Made by a program: the position numbers and the translations under genes
Shown: in pieces, positions 42,487-47,937 of the stretch
Layout: every line of letters begins with the position of its first letter
Numbering within the stretch: position 1 is the stretch's first letter
The notes under the pieces: generated by a model
Databases searched by the model: none
The model's input: the letters and a program-made list of their open reading frames with translations, nothing else
What the model was told of the DNA's origin: nothing
Origin: Pseudomonas kitaguniensis
GTDB taxonomy: Bacteria > Pseudomonadota > Gammaproteobacteria > Pseudomonadales > Pseudomonadaceae
Length of the DNA stretch: 47,937 nt
Direction of reading: 5' to 3'
NCBI RefSeq assembly: GCF_009296165.1
Contig: NZ_VUAZ01000116.1
Span: forward strand, 1-47,937

Positions 42487-43182
42487 TTATACGTCCAGCG
42501 AGCCTTGGTCGATGACCAGACCTGGGCCCATAGTGGTGCTCAGGGTAACGCGCTTGACGTAGATACCTTTCGAGGAAGCTGGCTTGATACGCTTCAGATC
42601 AGCGATCAGGGCTTCAACGTTTTCCTTCAGCTTGACGGCATCAAAGCCGACTTTGCCAACGGAGGTGTGAATGATGCCGTTTTTGTCGGTGCGATAACGA
42701 ACCTGACCAGCCTTGGCGTTTTTAACCGCGGTGGCTACGTCTGGCGTTACGGTGCCGACTTTAGGGTTAGGCATCAGGCCACGTGGACCGAGGATCTGAC
42801 CCAACTGACCTACAACGCGCATTGCATCCGGGGATGCGATCACTACGTCATAGTTCAGGTCGCCGCCTTTCATTTCGGCAGCCAGGTCGTCCATACCAAC
42901 GCGATCGGCGCCGGCGGCCAGAGCAGCTTCAGCTGCCGGGCCTTGGGTGAAGACAGCTACACGTACAGTCTTGCCAGTACCGTGTGGCAGCACAGTAGCG
43001 CTACGAACGACCTGGTCGGATTTACGTGGGTCAACACCCAGGTTTACAGCAACGTCAACAGACTCGCTGAACTTGACAGTCGACAGCTCGGTCAGCAAAG
43101 CAGCGGCGTCTACAAAGTTGTAGGCCTTGCCTGCTTCGATTTTGCCGGCGATAGCCTTTTGGCGCTTGGTCAGCTTAGCCAT
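42487..43182 (-). CDS. rplA: 50S ribosomal protein L1
   Basis: A 231-residue L1 that forms the mobile stalk near the E site. The signature [23 protein letters not shown] is near residue 140. Its ATG shares one base with the rplK stop codon (TAATG), and in E. coli L1 represses rplKA translation. Confidence 0.98.
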
Positions 43183-43613
43183 TACACACCCTCCACGTTA
43201 AGGCCCATGCTACGAGCAGAACCGGCGATGGTACGCACGGCTGCATCCATATCAGCTGCAGTCAGATCCGCGTTTTTGGTTTTCGCGATTTCTTCCAGCT
43301 GAGCACGAGTTACGGTGCCAACCTTAACGGTGTTAGGACGAGCGGAACCGCTGGTCAGACCTGCAGCTTTCTTCAACAAAACCGAAGCCGGGGTCGACTT
43401 GGTTTCGAAAGTGAAGCTACGGTCGCTGTATACAGTGATGATCACTGGAGTCGGCAGACCTGGCTCAAGACCCTGAGTACGGGCGTTGAAGGCCTTGCAG
43501 AATTCCATGATGTTCACGCCGTGCTGACCCAAAGCTGGGCCGACGGGTGGACTTGGGTTGGCCTGAGCGGCCTTCACTTGCAGCTTGATGTAAGCGGTAA
43601 TCTTCTTGGCCAT
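43182..43613 (-). CDS. rplK: 50S ribosomal protein L11
   Basis: A 143-residue L11 at the GTPase-associated centre, the thiostrepton-binding region. It begins [20 protein letters not shown] with the signature [20 protein letters not shown] choose this ATG over one four codons upstream because it matches the family N-terminus and has GGAGT seven bases before it (spacer GCCTC and AT). Confidence 0.96.
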
Positions 43614-43686
43614 GAGGCACTCCAATTACGGGTTCAAGCGCCTCGAAAGGCTCCCCGGTTACTTGCGCGTTTATCCCAGTGACGAC

Positions 43687-43715
43687 AAAACCCCACAGCC
43701 TAAGGCTGCGGGGTT
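43687..43715 (-). terminator. Terminator after nusG
   Basis: On the minus strand AACCCCGCAGCC and GGCTGTGGGGTT form a 12-base stem, with one G-T pair in RNA, around TTA and followed by TTGTC. It ends the secE-nusG transcript or partly attenuates it before rplK. The promoter for rplK was not clearly identified in the short region after it. Confidence 0.8.
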
Positions 43716-43730
43716 GGGATGCTTTCTCAG

Positions 43731-44264
43731 CTAGACCTTCTCGACCTGGCTGAACTCCAACTCTACCGGAGTAGAGCGACCGAAAATGAGCACCGCCACT
43801 TGGATCCGGCTCTTTTCGTAGTTAACTTCTTCGACAGTACCGTTAAAATCAGCAAACGGACCATCTGTGACACGAACAACCTCACCCGGCTCGAACAACG
43901 TCTTCGGCTTGGGCTTGTCGCTGCCATCAGCAACACGACGCAGAATTGCTTCTGCCTCCTTGTCAGTGATCGGAGCAGGCTTATCAGCAGTACCGCCAAT
44001 GAAACCCATAACACGAGGAGTGTCCTTGACCAAGTGCCAAGTACCTTCATTCATGTCCATCTGAACCAGCACGTAGCCAGGGAAGAACTTACGTTCACTC
44101 TTGCGCTTCTGGCCATTCCGCATTTCAACCACTTCTTCAGTGGGAACCAGAATTTCGCCGAAGCCATCTTCCATGCCTGCGAGCTTTACGCGCTCCAGCA
44201 AAGAGCGCATAACATGCTTCTCGTAACCGGAGTAAGCATGCACAACGTACCAACGCTTAGCCAC
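43731..44264 (-). CDS. nusG: Transcription termination/antitermination factor NusG
   Basis: A 177-residue factor that binds RNA polymerase across the clamp and links it to Rho or the ribosome (through S10). The N-terminal NGN domain includes KRWYVVHAYSGYEKHV; the C-terminal KOW domain includes EPGEVVRVTDGPFADFNGTVEEV. It lies nine bases after secE. Confidence 0.98.
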   Translation of the reverse strand: MAKRWYVVHAYSGYEKHVMRSLLERVKLAGMEDGFGEILVPTEEVVEMRNGQKRKSERKFFPGYVLVQMDMNEGTWHLVKDTPRVMGFIGGTADKPAPITDKEAEAILRRVADGSDKPKPKTLFEPGEVVRVTDGPFADFNGTVEEVNYEKSRIQVAVLIFGRSTPVELEFSQVEKV

Positions 44265-44273
44265 GGGACACCC

Positions 44274-44642
44274 TTAGCCAACAATCAAGGAAACAAGCCA
44301 GCCTAGCAGGGAATCAAGCCCCCACAACAGCAACGCCATAACCAGAACAACAGCCACAACAATCAACGTGGTCTGCGTGGTTTCTTGGCGAGTCGGCCAA
44401 ACGACTTTACGAATTTCGGTGCGCGCTTCCTTTACGAGAACCGCGAAAGATTTGCCTTTTGCAGTCTGCAGGCCTACAAAAACAGCCACAGCAGCAAGAG
44501 CAAGCAAAGCAAGTACACGGTACAGGATCGGCGAAGCAGAGTAGTACTGATTGCCAACAACGCCTACGACCACCAATGCGACTACAGCAAGCCACTTGAC
44601 CAGATCGAAACGAGAGCTTTGAGCTTCAGCCTTAGGAGTCAT
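44274..44642 (-). CDS. secE: Preprotein translocase subunit SecE
   Basis: A 122-residue SecE of the three-helix type found in gammaproteobacteria. Transmembrane segments lie at about residues 15-32, 40-58 and 93-118, with the conserved amphipathic stretch FAVLVKEARTEIRKVVWPTR before the last. It clamps SecY in the translocon. It begins 46 bases after the 3' end of tRNA-Trp, so the tRNA is probably processed from the same transcript. Confidence 0.97.
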   Translation of the reverse strand: MTPKAEAQSSRFDLVKWLAVVALVVVGVVGNQYYSASPILYRVLALLALAAVAVFVGLQTAKGKSFAVLVKEARTEIRKVVWPTRQETTQTTLIVVAVVLVMALLLWGLDSLLGWLVSLIVG

Positions 44643-44687
44643 CTATGAAGATCCTGTGAAAAGAAAGCCAGACACACCACGTGAATC

Positions 44688-44763
44688 TGGCAGGTCAGGA
44701 GGGAATCGAACCCCCAACCTACGGTTTTGGAGACCGTCGCTCTGCCAATTGAGCTACTGACCT
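44688..44763 (-). tRNA. tRNA-Trp (CCA)
   Basis: A 76-base cloverleaf on the minus strand. Acceptor arms AGGTCAG and CTGACCT, anticodon loop CTCCAAA with anticodon CCA, T-arm GGTTCGATTC, and an encoded 3' CCA. It lies directly upstream of secE with its own promoter-like sequence. Confidence 0.97.
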
Positions 44764-44783
44764 AAAACAAAATCAGGCCGACC

Positions 44784-44812
44784 ATTATGCAGGCCTGAAA
44801 AAGACTTTACAA
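44784..44812 (-). promoter_or_regulatory. Promoter of tRNA-Trp/secE/nusG
   Basis: On the minus strand TTGTAA (44807-44812) and CATAAT (44784-44789) are 17 bases apart. The -10 lies within the inverted repeat TCAGGCC-N12-GGCCTGA. A G/C-rich stretch after the -10 resembles the discriminator of stringently controlled stable-RNA promoters. Confidence 0.65.
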
Positions 44813-44892
44813 CAACCAACCCCAATAGACCCGAAATCACCCGGCAACACGACCAGGAGAAACAAATTCAAGCCGAGGCAGCCGTTAAAACA

Positions 44893-44918
44893 AAGGCAGA
44901 TATTTTCATATCTGCCTT
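44893..44918 (-). terminator. Hairpin after tRNA-Thr
   Basis: AAGGCAGATA and TATCTGCCTT form a perfect ten-base stem around a short A-rich loop, followed on the minus strand by TGTTTTAAC. It probably ends the tRNA-Tyr-Gly-Thr transcript. In relatives with a tuf gene here, a terminator would stand after tuf, so this may be a remnant of that arrangement. Confidence 0.7.
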
Positions 44919-44924
44919 GTTATA

Positions 44925-45000
44925 TGGAGCTCTTGAGCGGATTTGAACCGCTGACCTCACCCTTACCAAGGGTGTGCTCTACCAACTGAGCTACAAGAGC
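44925..45000 (-). tRNA. tRNA-Thr (GGT)
   Basis: A 76-base cloverleaf with acceptor arms GCTCTTG and CAAGAGC, anticodon stem ACCCT/AGGGT, anticodon GGT, T-arm GGTTCAAATCC, and an encoded 3' CCA. It lies 26 bases after tRNA-Gly in the same operon. Confidence 0.97.
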
Positions 45001-45026
45001 AAAACACCATGCACAACCTGCAAACT

Positions 45027-45100
<74 letters not shown>

Positions 45101-45124
45101 GGAGCTTGCAGCTCACGCTAAAAA

Positions 45125-45209
<85 letters not shown>

Positions 45210-45222
45210 TAAGCGAGCCGGC

Positions 45223-45250
45223 ATTCTACATCACGCCGACCTTCTGTCAA
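45223..45250 (-). promoter_or_regulatory. tRNA operon promoter, proximal
   Basis: On the minus strand TTGACA (45245-45250) and TAGAAT (45223-45228) are 16 bases apart, followed by the GC-rich GCCGGC discriminator expected of a stable-RNA promoter. An AT-rich inverted repeat (ATATTTTTTAAT) lies just upstream of the -35 and could be an UP element. Confidence 0.85.
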
Positions 45251-45340
45251 GCATTTTCTCATTAAAAAATATGAGGTTAGCTGCGTTGACCTTCGCCTCA
45301 CCGTGCTGACCGAAAAGGTCTTCACTGCGAAGCGGGCGCC

Positions 45341-45369
45341 ATTCTATGCAAACTATTGGAGAGTTGCAA
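45341..45369 (-). promoter_or_regulatory. tRNA operon promoter, distal
   Basis: On the minus strand TTGCAA (45364-45369) and TAGAAT (45341-45346) are 17 bases apart, followed by GGCGCCCGC. The -35 lies inside the end of the SPOR-domain gene. This would be a second, tandem promoter for the tyrosine-glycine-threonine tRNA operon. Confidence 0.65.
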
Positions 45370-45799
45370 CGCCTTCGCACAACATTATTTTATGTTTTAA
45401 CTCATTGAATTCCTTAGCAAGGTTTTCAAAGGACAGATCGTCAGCCAAGCGCCTGCTATCAGGCGCCACACGCAGCCAATAGCCAGATGCATCAGGTGTA
45501 TTGAGCATCTGCACCTTGACCTTTATATCCAGGCTCGTAAGGCGCTGCTCCAGCGACTGCGCTTGCCGCTGATCCGCAAAGCCGCCGATGTATAAGCAGG
45601 TATTTTGCGCATCGGCAGCTTTTGCTCGATCTCGCCGCACCACAGGGTCTGACGATTCACTCAGCAATCGAATATCCTGCTGTGAGCCACGGTAGAGGCT
45701 TAGAGGAGTAACGTCTTTGGCGCGCAACGGCGCCTCCTGGTGATGCCAAATGTAATAGAAGACGTTAAGAACAAGCAGAAGTAAAAACAACCAACGCAT
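45353..45799 (-). CDS. Small membrane-anchored SPOR-domain-like protein
   Basis: A 148-residue protein with one N-terminal transmembrane segment (residues 3-17), a short periplasmic linker and a C-terminal domain of about 80 residues in SPOR-like beta-alpha-beta pattern (CLYIGGFADQRQAQSLEQRL, YWLRVAPDSRRLADDL). SPOR domains bind glycan strands stripped of stem peptides, often at the division septum. Two cysteines, 68 and 141, could form a disulphide. I start at MRWLFLLL, with GAGG five bases upstream. It follows coaX by seven bases. The precise role is unknown. Confidence 0.8.
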   Translation of the reverse strand: MRWLFLLLLVLNVFYYIWHHQEAPLRAKDVTPLSLYRGSQQDIRLLSESSDPVVRRDRAKAADAQNTCLYIGGFADQRQAQSLEQRLTSLDIKVKVQMLNTPDASGYWLRVAPDSRRLADDLSFENLAKEFNELKHKIMLCEGVATLQ

Positions 45800-45806
45800 A
45801 AACACC

Positions 45807-46556
45807 TCAGGACAAAGGGCACGCCATGGCCAACCCCACAAACACTAGGTCTGGAACCAAGCGCGCCTGCGGCACAGCATCCGCGACCAAGTCAGCATCC
45901 CCCCCAGTGAGGAAAACCGTGAATTCATCCCCCCAATAGCGCCGGGCCAGCTCAAGCTGGGTCAATACAAACCCTCTAAGCATAAGCGTACAGCCACGCT
46001 CTACGGCTTCTACGGTGGTTCGACCCGGAGATAGCTGCTCCAGGGCTTGCTCAGCCGCCGCATCATCGTATCGAATCTTGCGCGTATGGGTTCGCAATTG
46101 GCTGCGCATAAGGGGCATACCCGGGCATATGAAGCCGCCAAGATGCTCACCGTCAGCAGCAATAAAATCCGCCGTCGCGGCCGTGCCGAAATCCAACACC
46201 AGGCAAGCACCCGAGGCCAACTTGAACCCGCCGAGCATTGCCAGCCAACGATCAAGACCAAGACGCTCGAATGCCTCATAGCCGTTACGCACTCCAGCCA
46301 TTTCTCGAGCCGAGGCAGCGCAGGCCACGGTGACGCCAAAAGCTGCTTGCAACGCCTCAACCAATTGAGCGGTCTCTTGCGCTGCGCGAACGCTCACCAA
46401 ACGGCAGCGTGTCAGCACCAAGCCCGGAACAGCTACCAGACTCTCAATCAAAGCGAGATCCGAACCTACAACGCCTTCTGCAGACGCAGCAGCCTTGTCT
46501 AAATCAAGCACGCGCCACTTAATAAAGCTATTCCCACAGTCGAGCTCAAGAATCAT
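45807..46556 (-). CDS. coaX: Type III pantothenate kinase
   Basis: A 249-residue kinase that phosphorylates pantothenate in the first step of coenzyme A synthesis. It has the ASKHA fold: an N-terminal phosphate loop (LELDCGNSFIKW), GLDRWLAMLGG with Asp102, LDFGTAATADFI and a C-terminal LTGGDA. The standard coaA type is not needed when this is present. The ATG (preferred over an adjacent GTG) overlaps birA by 11 bases. Confidence 0.93.
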   Translation of the reverse strand: MILELDCGNSFIKWRVLDLDKAAASAEGVVGSDLALIESLVAVPGLVLTRCRLVSVRAAQETAQLVEALQAAFGVTVACAASAREMAGVRNGYEAFERLGLDRWLAMLGGFKLASGACLVLDFGTAATADFIAADGEHLGGFICPGMPLMRSQLRTHTRKIRYDDAAAEQALEQLSPGRTTVEAVERGCTLMLRGFVLTQLELARRYWGDEFTVFLTGGDADLVADAVPQARLVPDLVFVGLAMACPLS

Positions 46557-47505
46557 CACGCAGCCTCAGGCTTAACTCACCACCACTGTATATCTTCTCG
46601 ATACCCGCAACATTCAATCGCAAGGCGCCCTGGTGGTCGACACCCAGAACAATCCCATCTATCTGGTGAACGCCGGCTATCAGGGACACAGCCTTGCCCT
46701 GCCACAAATGGTTTTGCTCCCACTCCTCCTGGAGCGCCGAAAACCCAAACGCCTTATGCCTGCCCAGGTAATCTTTCAGGTGCAGCCCGAGCTGCGCCAC
46801 CAAATAGTTTCGGTCAACCGACGCACCTTTCTCGATGCCGACCGACGTCCATTGCTGATCAATCTCAGCAGCTTTCTGCATATTTACATTGATGCCTATT
46901 CCGAGCACTACGTGACAAATATCAGCAGGATCCCCTACCAATTCGAGCAAAATTCCGGCAATTTTTTTCTTCCCGACCAACACGTCATTTGGCCACTTCA
47001 GGGCCACGTCCTTCACACCTACCGCCCGTAAAGCCTGCATGACCGCCAAGCCTACAACCAGGCTAAGACCCTCCAGTTGGCGCAGACCACCCTCAACACG
47101 CAATACAAGGCTGTAATACACATTCTGCGCAAAGGGGCTCACCCACTTGCGGCCCCGTCGCCCCCTGCCCGCTGTTTGCTGCTCGGCCAGCACCAGGAAG
47201 GGCGCAACGCAGCCAGTCTCAACCAAGCGCAACGCCTGGGCATTGGTGGAATCAATGGAGTCTGAGATATGAACAGGCCAGCCCGAATCAGGCGTGTGCA
47301 GCGCAATTTCTTCAGCATTCAACAGCGTCAGAGGCGACGCTAATTGGTAACCACGGCCACGGACTTTATGGATGGGTAAATTCAACTCTGCCTCAAGGTG
47401 CTGGAGCTGCTTCCAGACAGCACTGCGACTAACACCCAATGCGGCACCCAGTGCTTCTCCGGAATGGAATCGGCCGTCTTTTAGAAGTTTTAACAACGTC
47501 AGCAT
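46546..47505 (-). CDS. birA: Biotin-protein ligase / biotin operon repressor
   Basis: A 319-residue two-function protein. The N-terminal winged helix (about residues 1-60; GEALGAALGVSRSAVWKQLQHLE) should bind biotin-operon DNA. The central domain has the ligase motif GRGRRGRKWVSP near residue 114 and KWPNDVLVGKKKIAGIL, which makes biotinyl-AMP and transfers biotin to acetyl-CoA carboxylase. The C-terminal SH3-like domain completes it. It is the first gene of birA-coaX-SPOR. Confidence 0.96.
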   Translation of the reverse strand: MLTLLKLLKDGRFHSGEALGAALGVSRSAVWKQLQHLEAELNLPIHKVRGRGYQLASPLTLLNAEEIALHTPDSGWPVHISDSIDSTNAQALRLVETGCVAPFLVLAEQQTAGRGRRGRKWVSPFAQNVYYSLVLRVEGGLRQLEGLSLVVGLAVMQALRAVGVKDVALKWPNDVLVGKKKIAGILLELVGDPADICHVVLGIGINVNMQKAAEIDQQWTSVGIEKGASVDRNYLVAQLGLHLKDYLGRHKAFGFSALQEEWEQNHLWQGKAVSLIAGVHQIDGIVLGVDHQGALRLNVAGIEKIYSGGELSLRLRDDS

Positions 47506-47628
47506 GCAAGTATCGCCTCACAATGAGGCCCGCATGATAGCCATGCACAAGGCCATTGCATAGAAAGGCAGGGATTTAGCATTGAAGGAAGCCGCAAAGC
47601 GCCTCACTCACTTTCCGACCGCCCAAAA

Positions 47629-47662
47629 CAAAACCCCTGTTTGCGTTAGCAAACAGGGGTTC
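47629..47662 (-). terminator. rRNA operon terminator
   Basis: AACCCCTGTTTGC and GCAAACAGGGGTT form a perfect 13-base stem with a four-base loop, followed on the minus strand by TTGTTTTGGGC. It lies just past the 5S rRNA, upstream of birA. Confidence 0.9.
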
Positions 47663-47673
47663 TGGAATTTAAT

Positions 47674-47789
47674 CTTGACGATGACCTACTCTCACATGGG
47701 GAAACCCCACACTACCATCGGCGATGCATCGTTTCACTACTGAGTTCGGGATGGGATCAGGTGGTTCCAATGCTCTATGGTCGTCAAGA
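47674..47789 (-). rRNA. rrf: 5S ribosomal RNA
   Basis: About 116 bases on the minus strand, beginning TTGACGACCATAGAGC and ending GAGAGTAGGTCATCGTCAAG. The conserved central CCCATCCCGAACTCAG and terminal helix (TTGACGA/TCGTCAA) identify it. The ends are judged from the pairing of the outer stem and may be off by a base or two. Confidence 0.96.
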
Positions 47790-47937
47790 AATTCGGGTAC
47801 TGAGTCGTGGCCTGATGGCCTCGCTTCAGCAAATTGGGTATGTGACAGCTTTCGGTGTTTTGTGAGATCGAACTTTCGGTTCTATCGTCTTCACACACCG
47901 CAATCTGGTGCTCATAAGAGCAAGCAAATTGCTTGGG
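47790..47937 (-). other. 23S-5S rRNA internal spacer (partial)
   Basis: The minus-strand sequence between the window edge and the 5S matches what I know of Pseudomonas rRNA spacers (CACCAGATTGCGGTGTGTGA and CTCACAAAACACCGAAAGC). No gene is present. The 3' end of the 23S gene should lie just outside the right edge. Confidence 0.8.

Noticed and set aside
42400..43302. A 300-codon plus-strand open frame over rplA
   Set aside because: It is antisense to rplA and the L10 leader, both well supported.

Overview
The window is chromosomal DNA from a Pseudomonas, most likely of the P. fluorescens group. Nearly every protein is a typical Pseudomonas version. The order ssb - MFS transporter - uvrA - ftnA - katA - ribosomal/RNA polymerase cluster - secE - tRNAs - small SPOR protein - coaX - birA - rRNA operon is the one I know from P. 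aeruginosa PAO1. A REP-like palindrome of the P. fluorescens kind lies at the left edge. No prophage, insertion sequence, CRISPR array or defence island is visible. This is mainly a core housekeeping region, and I found no clearly new multi-gene system in it.

Layout. 1-140: short direct repeats and a REP-like element. 155-2271 (minus): a mechanosensitive channel gene broken by a one-base frameshift. 2486-5470 (plus): a tightly overlapping three-gene unit for an endonuclease/exonuclease/phosphatase-family protein, a ClsB-type phospholipase D/cardiolipin synthase and a YbhN-type membrane protein. 5544-6892: an isochorismatase-like hydrolase and, convergent to it, trans-aconitate methyltransferase. 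7070-9001 (minus): ssb behind a YajR-like MFS transporter. 9180-12014 (plus): uvrA with a TTG start and a LexA-like box. 12080-14142 (minus): ftnA and katA, for iron storage and peroxide removal.

14389-44642 (minus) is the large translation/transcription cluster. Read in the direction of transcription it runs secE-nusG, rplKAJL-rpoBC, rpsL-rpsG-fusA-tuf, the S10 operon (rpsJ to rpsQ), the spc operon (rplN to rpmJ, including secY) and the alpha operon (rpsM to rplQ). Recognisable punctuation includes terminators after nusG, tuf and rplQ, near-consensus promoters before rpsL and rpsJ, an L10-type leader before rplJ, an attenuator-like hairpin between rplL and rpoB, and a possible extra transcription break between rpsN and rpsH.

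44688-45209 (minus) holds tRNA-Trp, -Thr, -Gly and -Tyr. The second EF-Tu gene that sits between tRNA-Thr and tRNA-Trp in P. aeruginosa is absent; a hairpin and a separate promoter occupy its place. 45353-47505 (minus) holds birA, coaX and a small membrane-anchored SPOR-domain protein. The window ends inside an rRNA operon, with a terminator, 5S rRNA and the 23S-5S spacer.

The points most worth a second look are the channel-gene frameshift, the missing second tuf gene, the possible split of the spc operon between rpsN and rpsH, the OxyR-like site placed against the katA -35, a ferritin lacking the haem-ligand methionine, and a perfect 14-bp palindrome upstream of ftnA.
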